Assembly (NCBI GenBank): GCA_022393335.1
Contig: JAJEKB010020221.1
Span: 366,906-430,905, forward strand
From: Macrotrachela quadricornifera
Lineage: Eukaryota > Rotifera > Eurotatoria > Philodinida > Philodinidae
Length of the DNA: 64,000 nt
Reading direction: 5' to 3'
Shown here: piece by piece, positions 34,092-46,265 of the stretch
How positions within the stretch are numbered: the first letter of the stretch is position 1
Layout of the letters: every line of letters starts with the position of its first letter
Notes under the pieces: model-generated
What the model saw: only the letters and a program-made list of their open reading frames with translations
Database searches by the model: none
Told to the model about the DNA's origin: nothing
Position numbers and translations under genes: made by a program

Positions 34092-37000
34092 TATACTAAA
34101 GTTTCTTTTTGATGATCTAATTGATGTTGTCTTTATTGTATGAACTAATAAAAATCCTCAATAAAAAAGTCTTCTGATCAATAATCCTGACACCAATAAA
34201 ATGAATGATTGTGTAATAAAATATCTCAAAAGCATTTCTTTTGAATGAGAGCTTTTATAAAAGAAATACTCATTTGACATGAAACACACCAAAAGCTGAT
34301 TCAAAATGTTCTGAAATCTTTAGCAGAACTTATCACTTGAATTTACATCAATTTTATATTAGTCATTACACAAAAATGTGCTTACTGATAAGATTTTTAT
34401 CATTGTTATGATGAATGTAGACGATGAATAAATAGAGAAACTAGAAAAGATTAGCTTTTATTTCATCATAAAGTAAGGTATGTATTGTTCGAGTATTTCA
34501 TTTAAAAAGACTTGTTGAGGACAGAATTATACATTTAATCCATTTCTTTCATACCCAAAAAATCATATTTAGTTGCCCAGAAGATTCATGGAGAGGGGAG
34601 GATCGAATATCTTGAGTGATGTAGCCATGATTCATCTCGATAAAAACTACAGTACAAGTGTATCTCTAGTGGTACTAGGCATGCACCGAGCTGGGGAATA
34701 AACAGAAAATCTCGGGAATAGTTAATGATAAATAACTCGTTCCTGTGGCTAGTTTCCTTGGCTTTACTAAGGATCATAATCTCGCAATTGATCATCTCTT
34801 TCTACGTTTATTTCTGAACGTAACCTTATGATTCTCTAGTACTTTATTATGGGGGTATGTTTAGGTTACCAAGTAATATATAATAGAGGTATCCTTAGGT
34901 CATCAATAGGAGTGGTACTTTAAACTTTAATTAAAGTCCAAATTTTACCGTTGGTAAGGACTACCTTAGGTCATCAAACTTTATGGTATCTAAATACGTA
35001 TCGGATATTACTGGTTGCTGTGTCCGCTTTTCTGTTAGTCGAGAAACTGGCCAACCAAATGGTAGGAAATTGTCATTTGCTTATATAATTGATAACCGTA
35101 GGGGATTCTATGTGGACTTTTGTAGAGTATCCTTGATAATTCTAAATTGACCCGAACAAACTTATGTTTCGTCCTTATTTTCATGGAGAAAAAAACGCCT
35201 CGAAATCTGATTGGCACAAACTCTTGTGTAACTCACTATTTCTGAGATTCCCGGTACTGGCAATGACCGAGTTCGGAAAGCTCGGGTTTGGTGCATGTCT
35301 AGGTGGCACATTGATAGTTAGCGTTTTAATTGAATATATCTAGCATATAGTGGGTTTTCTCAGGATTATGAAGCAGAATATAAATGTTTGTGTGCCTCAA
35401 ATTTCTCACATATCATAAAGAGCAGAATAATCGAATTAAAAGTCACGATAAGACTTAAACTTCTGCCTTGTCTCGTTCTGTTCTTAGAATAGGATCAAAT
35501 AGGAGCTGAGCACATTCTCCATTGCGTATATACTAAAATATGACGCTTGTAGTGATAAATGATGACCCATGGAAAACTTTGAAGTACTACTGATATTTGT
35601 CAACTATACATTATTCCAATCGTTTTTAACGAGGGTTACGCGATTCTAACACGTTATTGTCCTCACGGTTAGAGCTACCGATACAAAACAATTATTATTT
35701 GATTATTGACTTAAAAACTATAGAAAGCAAAACATTTTTTTTGTCTTGCACTGCACTGGGCTCTACTTTGATGTGATTGCAGATTTTACACAGAATATGG
35801 CATTGAAAATTAATAGAGGCTACGTTTCTGATGTATTTTTACTTCTTCGATCGAAGATTTTAGCATTATAGCTATTCTACCAAAGAATCAATTGCGAACA
35901 GATTCGATACCATTTCCACAAATGAAAATGATGGAACCTGTCGAGAAAATAGACAAAGAAAGCGGTATTCGTGCCAAGCAGACTCATATCAAATTCTCCA
36001 TTGTTAGAAGTTGACTGATTAGCAAATTAGTAAGAAATTATATCATGCTTGTGCAAGAAACGTTCTGAAACCATTCATATTCGTTGAGAAACATACTAGA
36101 AGCGCAACTTTTATATATTCAATTGTGACCGACCTATATTGGTTCCGATAAATATCTAAAAAACCCTTTGCTTTCTAATCTGATAAGGTTTCAATATTAT
36201 CGTGAAGACACAGTAAAACTAAGAAAGAAATCAACTAGATATAGTAGTGAGTCAAATTTCTTGATTCTTCAAAATAGTGTCCAGGGCAAGACAGTCTTTA
36301 AGCTGATTAAAATAACTGTTTTTTTTTAAAAACTCTCTACATATTATCAACTGATGAAATAAGATTCGATAAGAATTGTATATTTCTTCGTGTAATTGAA
36401 CCGAATTCTCGAAATTACAATAACATGAAGTCACAGTTTCTAATACATTTTATGTATAGTTGTACTGTTATATTGATATTTTTCGTATTTTAGTCAATAA
36501 TTTATCCGTTTACTAGAATATCATAGTGATCACAATGAAGAAGTAGATATAATGAGTTATACACATTCTATGATACTAGGATTCATAAAACTTTCCGTAA
36601 CATCAAATGTTGTTAGCAGTATAAAATGACGAAAACTAATGAAAGAGTCTTCTACCTACTGCCATCTCATGTTTCGTATGTGCTTGTAAAAAACATTGAT
36701 CTGGAATGCAAGTAAGAGTGATTGTTACAGAGACATAATAGGCCAAATTGTCAGTGCCACTCCCAATCCAATAAAACTATAGGAATAATTGATTGATCTG
36801 TTTTCCGAAAACTAACTCAATTGCAACGAACATCTGACTGTTTCAGAAGAAAATCGACGGTGAAAGAGATTTGTTTAATAAGGATTGTTGGGAAATATGA
36901 AAATGAACATGACGCGGTTTTACTGTCATTCTTACATATTTTCAATACATGATTTGAGGATAAGAAAAATTTATCATCTTCGATCAGTATAAAGAACTAT

Positions 37001-37458
37001 GAGACGTTTTAACGTAGAGAAAAGCTATAAATTCATTAGGGGAAATGAATATAGAAGCTTAATCAGAACATTTATTGATTAGAAAATGAAAATGATAAGT
37101 TAAATAAAAACCACGACAATTCAATAGGATGAGAAGGCTTTTGTGCACATCATAGTTTTGTAAGATGTTGAAGATGGGCAATATTGCGACAAAGGTTTAT
37201 GTTGTTAGTGGCTGAAGATAGTTCTAAGCTCTGGGATATTCTTCAACGAATGTTTCTGATTGTCAACAGTAGTGAGTGTCACCTTTCTCACCCTCCAAGT
37301 TTGGTGAAATACAATTTTTGTTCCATTTTTCTGTGCTGTTGTGTTGTTTATTGATATTGACTTTACTCCTGTTGATATAGGTAACAACACTTACCTGAAA
37401 GACATAGTATCTTTTTTCATATACTTCAATATTCATATCAACATTAACTATTTCAAAC
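34092..37458. other. long intergenic stretch, no supported gene
   Basis: 3.4 kb. Polyadenylation-type AATAAA motifs lie within about 70 bp of the receptor stop. Around 34670-35310 there are weakly inverted ends (CTAGGCATGCACC on plus; CTAGACATGCACC on minus) and repeated TTAGGTCATCAA/TTAGGTTACCAA blocks, which suggest a decayed DNA element. No coding region was recognised. Confidence 0.4.
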
Positions 37459-38010
37459 ATGGCCTCGGGAAGTGGAAAAATACATTGTGTTACATGCAGC
37501 AAAGAAAAAGCTACATACATGTGTGCAGGTTGCTCACAACACTTTTGTTTTCAACATTTGGGAGAACATCGTCAAGTACTTGAGAAACAATTAGACGATG
37601 TCGAAAATGAACGGAATGTTTTTCGGCAAATACTCACTGAACAAAAAGTGAATTCCTCAAAACATTCATTGATAAGACAAATTGATCAATGGGAACAAGA
37701 TTCAATCAGAAAAATTCAACAGGCGGCAAATGAAGCAAGACAAATATTACTTCAACACACAACACTACATATTAATTCTATAGAAAATAGATTAACTAAA
37801 TTAACTGATCAACTGAAACAAACACGAGAAGAAAGTGATATTAATGAAGTTATTCTAAATGAATTTCAAAAACAACTGGTACAATTGAAAGAAGAACTTG
37901 ATAAACCAACGAATGTTAAGATTGAACAAAATTCTGCTGCGTTTGTGTCCAAAATTTCAGTCATTATATCGCCTAATCAATTAGGTAAGCAACTAATAGG
38001 CGAAAACTGA
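37459..38010 (+). CDS. B-box zinc finger plus coiled-coil protein (TRIM/NHL-family N-terminus), truncated
   Basis: 183 aa, from MASGSGKIHC. A B-box-like finger is complete: Cys10, Cys13, Cys22, Cys25, Cys30, His33, His37 (CVTCSKEKATYMCAGCSQHF). A long coiled coil follows, about residues 40-150 (heptads rich in Gln, Glu, Lys and Leu). Known: bdelloids have many proteins with this head followed by NHL-repeat propellers. Here no NHL repeats follow. A good splice donor (ATTAG then GTAAGC, at 37984/37985) lies just before the stop, suggesting that a downstream exon was once joined. The foldback element at 38143 starts 133 bp after the stop, and no NHL exon is seen beyond it. It is probably a truncated gene, or a short family member that acts by coiled-coil binding (inference). 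Confidence 0.75.
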   Translation: MASGSGKIHCVTCSKEKATYMCAGCSQHFCFQHLGEHRQVLEKQLDDVENERNVFRQILTEQKVNSSKHSLIRQIDQWEQDSIRKIQQAANEARQILLQHTTLHINSIENRLTKLTDQLKQTREESDINEVILNEFQKQLVQLKEELDKPTNVKIEQNSAAFVSKISVIISPNQLGKQLIGEN

Positions 38011-38142
38011 ATTTTTATTATAACTTACACTCTAAAAACACTGTTTGCTGGAAAACTCTGGAAGGCTTTTCAAAATACTGATTTGTGATCCAGAAGCCAG
38101 AAAAGTATTGTAGGAAACTCAAATTGTAGAATTGGTGATATA

Positions 38143-39141
38143 ACGGGTGTACCAGGTTAAATATCCTTCTGCGTATTTTTGAAATTTTTCCTCTATTATC
38201 CGCTTAATCTAAACACTTCTTTTTGGTAAAAGATAGCGCTTGAAATTCTCTACAAAACTATATATGACTAGGTCCAAAAAACTGTTTTAGATGTATTCAA
38301 AAAAAGATGAAAAGTAAAGACATAGAAAAAACTATAAAACCAAACGAATTGGACGTAATAAATGGGCGCAGTTTGCATCCCATTTTTTATCACTTCGCCC
38401 GTTTAAAAAACAAAATATTCCAAACGATGCAGCATGAAAGGCCCTACAATTTGCATAAGATTGCTTATTTTATAGTTCCACTATTTGTTTTCAAAATTGA
38501 CAAAATTTTGGGCGATCAAATTTCGACTGTGCGAAAATGATACGGTTTTTTTGTAACAGACGAATTGTTTTTTTCTTATCTCACCTTTTTATTACATAAA
38601 CTGCTTTATTAGAAAAAACAAAATACAACACAAGATGCAGCTTGAAAAGCTCTACAATTTACAAAGAAAAAATGATAAAAAGATGAAATAAGGAAAAAAC
38701 GAATTCATCTTGTATCAGAAAACTATCATTTTCGCATATTCGAAATTTGATCGCTCAAAATTTTGTCAATTTTGAAAACAAATAGTGGAACTATAAAATA
38801 AGCAATCTTATACAAATTGTAGGGCCTTTCACGATGTATTTTTTGGCATATTTTGTTTTTCTGATAAGACCAAATAAATGATGAAAAAATGCGATGCAAA
38901 CAAGGATGCAAAGCGCGGCCATTTATTATGTCCAATTTGTTTGGTTTTATAGTTTTTTCTATGTCTTTACTTTTCATTTTTTTTTTGAATACATCTAAAA
39001 CAGTTTTTGGACCTAGTCATATATAGTTTTGTAGAAAACTTCAAGCGCTATCTTTTGCCAAAAAGAAGTGTTTAGATTAAGCGGATAATAGAGGAAAAAT
39101 TTCAAAAATACGCAGAGGGACATTTAACCTGGTACACCCGT
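38143..39141. mobile_element. 999-bp foldback element with arms of about 380 bp and TA target duplication
   Basis: The ends ACGGGTGTACCAGGTTAAAT (from 38143) and the reverse complement ending at 39141 are near perfect, and TA flanks both sides (38141-38142, 39142-39143). The arms (about 38143-38530 and 39141-38745) match over some 380 bp. They include a matching ORF in each arm, both reading MKSKDIEKTIKPN..., IAYFIVPLFVFKIDKIL and QIS..RK. A TA duplication points to the Tc1/mariner group. It does not code for a recognisable transposase. RNA from it would form a long hairpin. Confidence 0.85.
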
Positions 39142-39143
39142 TA

Positions 39144-40622
39144 ATATACGCAGAAGCATGCGAACAAACGTTTTAGTTTTGGAAATATTGTGCAGGCAAT
39201 CAAAAGAGTTTCTGAAAATACTTCTACCAGTGATACGATTGCAGAATTACATAAACCTTCAAGAATTTTTTTATCAAAGCTATCTCAGCAGTTGAAAGTC
39301 TTTTCAGATGAATAAACCTTCAAATTTCAATTTTTGTGTTACATTTTTCATTGAAAACCCGAAGGCTTGCGAATTTATATTTGCGAACAAAATAGGACGT
39401 TATGCTACAGATAGTAAGTTACGCAATCTTAATCCTCTCTTGGATCACTTATAATTAGAATATCGTTATGAGTTAGATTGACTATTAATGAATATAACGA
39501 ATTTTCGTTGTGTTATATCGATCGAAACGAAACAGTATTTGATGGATAACAGTTAATATCATGATAATCGTTATTTTGAGTGTTGTGCTGTGCAAACGAT
39601 TCTTTTTAATGAGTCCAGAAATCTCTAGTTGATTTTTGGGATCATCATCGCATAAATTGACATAGATTCATTAGTTAAAGACTCCGAGCATTCGAAAATT
39701 GCAACATGTAGAAATTACAGTGTTTCGATCGGTCAAAAGAGCACGACTGTCTCTCACTTATTCCAAACAATAGCCAAAATATCGTTTCATTTTCGACTAA
39801 TGGATAAATAAAGATAGAAGATGTCTTTTGAACATTGAGATGAAAAGGTTGAATTGACTCTTCTGTTGATGTGAGTAGATGACCAACAAGTTTTCTGATA
39901 GAAAGAGTACTTTTGAGTTATTTCAGAGAAACGAGATCGCTGATGTCTGACAACTAGCTCCACTTCTATTAATAGACGATATAGAGATCCTAGTTGAAGC
40001 CATTATAAACTACAATGTCTAATATAAAATGATTATAAAATATGTATTTTCTTCTAAATATACTAATCAAAATCAGCTGAGAACTTTATATCATATACTT
40101 AAGTTTGATTGAGTGCCGCAAATACTAGCCGTGCATGTCCTCTTCAATTGCACGTTGGTTCAGGGATGATATATGTGAATAAAGCAGCATATGTTACCGT
40201 ATACAATTTCAAACCGTTCTTTGGCTGAGAAAACTACAAAAATCAGAGCGAAAAATTGAAAAACAACTTGCATCCTGAGATGAATCATATTCATATTTGC
40301 ATTAGATATAATACAATACAAAGCGAAGTATTGATGAAACAGAGTGGAATCATCTCTTAACTCAAAAATGATATTGAATGGGAGATGGAAAGGGGATTGT
40401 TAGCATCGATTCACTATTAGACTCTAGATTAGTAAATCAATCATCATCATATATCAGTAGGATTAGTGGGACGATGTGGACAATCGTAACTTGTCTGTAT
40501 TAGATCTGAAGTCAACAGACCTTAAATTGGTCTCGATTTAACAGTGAATCTAAAAAATGTTACACAACCAAGATATATTGTGAGTTAATGGTCTTGATTC
40601 ACTTTCTATTTTGCAACCGTGT
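39144..40622. other. intergenic, nothing recognised
   Basis: AT-rich spacer between two inserted elements. I see no NHL exons belonging to the B-box gene, and no other gene. Confidence 0.45.
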
Positions 40623-41199
40623 ATTAATGGTAGGGGTGGCACTTTATCTTTACTTTACTAGGTAAAGTAAAATGTACACACTTTACTTTACTAGGTAAAG
40701 TAAAATGTACACACTTTACTTTATTGGGTAAAGTAAAGTAGTTACTTTACTTTACTCAGTAAAGTAAAGTATTAACTTTATTTTACTCGGTAAAGTAAAG
40801 TAGATCCACTTTATCCGAATAATAAAGTAAAGTAAAGTAAAGTATTTACTTTACTTTACTCGGTAAAGTAAAGTAGATCTACTTTACCCAAATAATAAAG
40901 TAAAGTAAAGTAAAGTAAAGTTATATAATCAAGTCAATTTTATTATTGATTTATCAAGTCATTATCATGCATTGATACAGTTACAATATACTAAAGTTTA
41001 TATAGAACCTTTTTTTAATAAATAACTGCAAAATAAAACAGAAACTGCAAATATGTCGTATTTTAATATTTCAAAGTCTATTTTCTTTTTAGATACTATC
41101 AGCCATTATATCTAAGCAGCATGTAAATCGATGTATAATCAGAAATATCTAAATACTAGTTTGAATCTTGGAAGAATACAAGAGGAATTTTAAGAATTA

Positions 41200-41818
41200 T
41201 TCCCTCGACTGAAGGGAGGGTCATACGAAAAAAAGTGAAATGCGTTTGTGTGTCTTATGTCTGTCCGTCTGTCGCAGGTCAAAGGTCAAAAAAACATGTT
41301 TTCAAGAAAATAAAGTTTTTTTTTATAAAGTTTGACCAAAGGTAATCGGGGTCGGGGAATCGATTGACATGATTAGTTTTTTAGTTTTCTGACCCAAAAA
41401 ATTATTTTTTTACCAAAAATGTTTTTTTGATCCCAAAAAATTATCTTTTTACCAAAAATGTTTTTCTGACCTCAAAAAATTATCTTTTCACCAAAAATGT
41501 TTTTTTGACCCCAATAAACTATTTTTTTACCAAAAATGTTTTTTTGACCCCAAAAATTATCTTTTTACCAAAAATGTTTTTTTGACCCCAAAAATTATCT
41601 TTTTACCAAAAATGTTTTTTTGACCCTAAAAATTATCTTTTGACCAAAAAATAATTTTTTTCTGGCCCAAAGAACTTTTTTGGTCAAAAAAACATTTTTT
41701 GGGTCAAAAAAACATTTTTCGCGTATGACTCAATAATGTTCTTTTGACCTGCGACATACACACACAGACAAACGCATTTTAGTTTTTTTCATATCACCCT
41801 CCCTTCCAGTCGAGGGAA
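41200..41818. mobile_element. 619-bp element nested in the 40.6-kb element, TA duplication
   Basis: The ends TTCCCTCGACTGAAGGGAGG and, on the other strand, TTCCCTCGACTGGAAGGGAG are inverted and are flanked by TA (41198-41199, 41819-41820). Similarity runs inward for about 90 bp (AAATGCGTTTGT, GTCGCAGGTCAAA). The centre is a tandem repeat (listed separately). It is probably a Tc1/mariner-type MITE. Confidence 0.8.
41390..41660 (+). repeat. tandem repeat, about 36-38 bp unit, about seven copies
   Basis: The unit contains TTTTTGACCCCAAAAATTAT and CTTTTTACCAAAAATG, repeated head to tail with small changes. It fills the loop of the nested element. Further copies on the right are inverted (GGTCAAAAAAACATTTTT). 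Confidence 0.85.
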
Positions 41819-42119
41819 TAATAAAATTGACTTGATTATATAACTTTACTTTACTTTACTTTACTTTATTATTCGGGTAAAGTAGATCTACTTTACTTTA
41901 CCGAGTAAAGTAAAGTAAATACTTTACTTTACTTTACTTTATTATTCGGATAAAGTGGATCTACTTTACTTTACCGAGTAAAGTTAAGTTAATACTTTAC
42001 TTTATTGAGTAAAGTAAAGTAACTACTTTACTTTACCCAATAAAGTAAAGTGAAATGCTTTACTTTACTTTACTTTTTTCAAAGTATAGTAAAGATAAAG
42101 TGCCACCCCTAATTAATGG

Positions 42120-44217
42120 ATAGCAATATTTCTCTAACTGAACATTTTTTGCTGATGAATGTATTAGTGCCAATGATTTCTTTTGACAAAATGAGACTTC
42201 GCATCAAATATACACCAACTGGTGCTCTTTCATTTAATATCAATTTAGCTAGATGCAAGCAGGATGGCCTAGTGGGTGATATCCGAGAGTCTTGTTACAT
42301 ATGCATAAATAATCATTATCAGTCGAAGTACACGAAAAGAATCTTATTGAGCTAACTTTAACATCACTTTAAATGACTTTCACTTTCAGTTTTCGGACCT
42401 GAGCAATTTGCTGCACCCGGCATTTACAAAGCGCTTAATCACGCTCGTAGATTTCTCATATAACCAAGGATAAAAATATCACCTAAAAACATCTTTTCGA
42501 ATAGCAAAAGATAAGTGACTAGAGTATTTGTGAAGAACATTCATCAAATGTGAGATTTATACCATTCTCTGTATTAAATCTTTTACTGGTAGAGAATAAA
42601 GTAAGTTAATAAGATATTAAGGGTCGTTCTCCTGATTCTTCTGTGATATTGACCATCGTATTCATTTAACACTCTTTAATGTGTTGTCAGAAAACAAGAT
42701 AAATGCACATGATCATCATAAGCATCCTTTAAATACCATCACATTTAAATCATTGTAACGATAAAAACGATCTTCATCCTATTGAGCAAGATTCAAGGAT
42801 AAAATATTTGTGCAACATGCAGTAAATGCCGTGATAATTATTCATGTTTCACCTAATTCTGCATACAGTGATAAACTACCAATATCACTGTTAAAGTAAG
42901 AAGAACAAATGCGATTCGAATATTGATTCGATGAATTTACAGGATATGTCATCTTCCTTATACTTCGTGACGATCAAGTTATACTTTTGGATGCGAGAAA
43001 CTGATGAATATGATTGTTGGTACTATTCAAACTATCCAATTTTCATGAGTATCGACTAATAATCAAAGCGAAACACCTATTGTATGATGAACAACATATG
43101 TTCACAAGAGCAACTGGCGATGACACTTATTCGTTTGTCTAATCATTCTCAACTCGTGTATCTTATTGAATCTTTAGTTCTACACGTATAGAATAAGCGA
43201 ATAAAAGTATGTGGCAAGTTGGCAATGGATGGTGACGACGTGTTTCTGATGCAATTGATGAATATTTTCGTTTATTAACATCGATACATCGAGGATAGTG
43301 TGATAGGCAAATGAAACTGCCAAAATAAGTATGATTTTTTTTCGATGAATTTTTTACTAACATCAGAATTCACAGTCGTCAATGTAAAATACGTAAAATA
43401 GATGAATAGAATCATTGCAATAATTATAATCAGTTATTTGTTGCATCATCTTTCAACATTGCCTATTCTTCAAAATTTTATCCTGATGAATGACATATTT
43501 TGGAATATATTGTTTGGTCAAAGAGCGATTGGAACCATTAGGTTGATCCAAGAATGATGTTATTATCCATCAACATACAAATAAATAATATTTATTTAAG
43601 CAATATGTAAGGATAAATGAATAGCACTATTGGAGAAGAACTATTCGTATTTCAGAAGGTCTTCGTCGGGTAAATTTGACTGAAGTGTTTTGTTTTAGAG
43701 TGATTAATATAAATGAACACAATCAAAATTATATCAATTTATAACTTATACCATTACTGTTGATAATTGATACTACATCATGATCATTTTAAGGTACAAA
43801 GATAGATGAACAGAGTAATGATGGAAATTATTCACTTGTTATATGATCTTATGTTTTTCCTTACTAATGTATCATTTTGAATTAGAATGTTGAAAAATAT
43901 AAGAAAAATATTTTTCTGTTTACGAACGTTTCAAGCGTCAGTTTGGTTCTTTAACCATGTTGTAATAAATGATCTACGAAAAATACATCTCTTTTAACCT
44001 GAAATATATGCAGTAAGGGAACAGAATATTCGTAGTAAATATTCCCTTAACATATAATGATGAATGATCGAACGATATTCTAGGCTTAACTGTGCAGTAC
44101 ATATAATCAATGAACAAAACATTGATGATTTTCGTTTGTTTATAATACATTCTATGATTATTGCTAGAATAAAATTCGTTCTTGTCTGTTACTGCCATTC
44201 ATGAATCCATGATTGGT
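42120..44217. other. intergenic, nothing recognised
   Basis: 2.1 kb of AT-rich DNA. ORFs of up to 79 codons have no recognisable features. Confidence 0.45.
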
Positions 44218-46265
44218 GCAACATGTTGTTGCTATTTATTTGTGATGTGTTCTTTGATGAGATGAGAGAGAGACAATGTTTGTTTGCAAGTGTGGAAACG
44301 AAGCGAAGAGAAGTTTGGTGAATAATGTTCATTTGTGATGTGATGTTGAATAAGCTGAGAGAGACAGTGTTTGTTTCCAAGTAAGGAAAGGAAACGAAGA
44401 GAAGTTTCATGAGTAATGTTCATTTGTGATGTGATATTGAACGAAATGAGGCAGAGACAATGTTTATTTGCAAGTGAAGAAAAGAAGTGAAGAGAAGTTT
44501 GGTGAGTAATGTTCATTTGTGATGTGATGTTGGGTGAAATGAGAGAGAGACAATGTTTGTTTGCAAGTGGGAAAAAGACGTGAAGAGAAGCTTTATGAGT
44601 AATGTTCATTTGTGGTGTGATCTTTGATGAGATGAGAAAGAGACAATGTTTGTTTGCAAGTGAGAAAAAGAAGTGAAGAGAACTGTTTTGAGTAATGTTC
44701 ATTTGTGATGTGATGTAGGATGAAATGAGAGAGAGACGATGTTTGTTTGCATGTGAGGAAAAGAAGTGAAGAGAAGTTTCATGAGTAATGTTCATTTATA
44801 ATGTGATGTTGAATGAGATGAAAGAGAGATAATGTTTATTTGCAAGTGGGGAAACAAAGTGAAGAAAAGTTTGGTGAGCAATGTTCATTTGTGATGTGAT
44901 GTTGGATAAAATGAGAGAGAGAGACAATGTTTGTTTACAAGTGAGGAAAAGAAGTGAAGAGAAGCTTTATGAGTAATGTTCATTTGTGATGTGATGTTGG
45001 CTGAGATGAGAAAGAGGCAATGTTTGTTTGCAAGTGAGAAAAAGAAGTGAAGAGAACTGTTTTGAGTAATGTCCATTTGTCATGTGATGTTGGATGAAAT
45101 GAGAGAGAGAGACGATGTTTGTTTGCAGGTGAGGAAAAGAAGTGAAGAGAAGTGTGATGAGTAATGTTCATTTGTAATGTGATGTTAGATGAGATGAGAC
45201 AGAGACAATGTTTATTTGCAAATGAGGAAAAGAAGTGAATAGAAATGTTTTGAGTAATGTTCATTTGTGATGTGATGTGGGATGAAATGAGAGAGAGACA
45301 ATGTTTGTTTGCAAGTGGGGAAAAGAAGTGAAGAGAAGTGTAATGAATAATATTCATTTGTGATGTGATGTTGGATGATATGAGAGAGAGAGACAATATT
45401 TATTTGCAAGTGAGGAAAAGACGCGAAGAGAAGCATACTGAATAATGTTCATTTGTGATGCGAAGTTGGATGAAATGGAAGAAACACAATGTTTGTTTGC
45501 AAGTGGGGAGAAGAAGTGAAGAGAAGTTTGGTGAGTAATGTTCATTTGTGATGTGGTGTTGGATAAGCTGAGAGAGACAGTGTTTGTTTCCAACTAAGGA
45601 AAGAAAACGAAGAGAAGTTTCATGAGTAATGTTCATTTGTGATGTGTTCTTCGATGCGATGAGAGAGAGGCAATGTTTGTTTGGAAGTGAGAAAAAGAAA
45701 TGAAGAGAAGTTTGGTGAGTAATGTTCATTTGTGATGTGATGTTGGATGAGATGAGAGAGAGACAATGTTTGTTTGCAAGTGGGGAACAGCAGTGAAGAG
45801 AAGTATAATGGATAATGTTCATTCGTGATGTGGTGTTTGATGAAATGAAAGAGAGACAATGTTTGTCTGCAAGTGAGAAAAAGAAGTGAAGAGAAGTGTT
45901 TTGTGTAATGTTTATTTGTGATATGATTTTGGATGAAATGAGAGAGAGACAATGTTTGTTTGCAAGTTGGGAAAAGAAGTGAAGAGAAGTTTGGTGAGTA
46001 ATGTTCATTGGTGATGTGATGTTGGATAAAATGAGAAAGAGGCAATGTTTGTTTGGAAGTGAGAAAAAGAAATGAAGAGAAATGTAATGAATAATGTTCA
46101 TTTGTGATGTGATGTTGGATGAAATGAGAGGGAGACAATACTTGTTTGCATGTGAGGAAAAGAAGCGAAGAGAAATGTAATGAGTAATATTCATTTGTTA
46201 TGTGATGTTGGATGAGATGAGAGAGAGACAATGTTTATTGGCAGATAAGGAAAAGAAGGGAAGAT
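44218..46265. repeat. minisatellite, about 93-bp unit, about 22 copies
   Basis: Head-to-tail units read on plus as AATGTTCATTTGTGATGTGA, then a GATGAAATGAGAGAGAGACA block, a TGTTTGTTTGCAAGTGAGGA block and AAGAAGTGAAGAGAAG; adjacent copies are 91-96 bp apart. The plus strand is purine-rich. Because 93 is a multiple of three, the minus strand stays open for up to 264 codons (44232-46231), with a repeated 31-residue unit such as NITSQMNITHQTSLHFFSSL. Units that are not 93 bp shift frame, which argues against one long protein. It is best read as satellite DNA. Confidence 0.92.

Larger units (their letters stand above)
40631..42111. mobile_element. 1481-bp hAT-type non-autonomous element made of AAAGTAAAG repeats
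   Basis: Ends TAGGGGTGGCACTTTATCTT at 40631 and the inverse at 42111 (with a one-base variant of spacing inside). The element is flanked by the perfect 8-bp duplication attaatgg at 40623-40630 and 42112-42119. Each arm of about 300-325 bp is almost wholly palindromic units of TTTACTTTACT / AGTAAAGTAAAG alternating with short spacers, and closes with the inverted pair ATAATCAAGTCAATTTTATT near 40925 and 41840. The duplication length and GGGGTGGCA ends place it with hATs. It has no coding capacity and carries a second element inside (41200-41818). Confidence 0.9.

Noticed and set aside
34672..35308. hAT element with CATGCACC ends
   Set aside because: Only about 13 bases match in inverted order and no target duplication could be found.
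38307..38977. Two genes with MKSKDIEKTIKPN starts
   Set aside because: They are the two mirrored arms of one foldback element and code for nothing recognisable.
40640..42100. CRISPR-like array of AAAGTAAAG repeats
   Set aside because: The repeats are palindromic chains with irregular short spacers inside a transposon with hAT duplications, in eukaryotic DNA.
44232..46231. Open frames of 187, 264, 203 and 138 codons on the minus strand as a long repeat protein gene
   Set aside because: They follow from a 93-bp satellite unit with few stops. Frame changes between units of 91-96 bp and overlapping open frames argue against a real protein.
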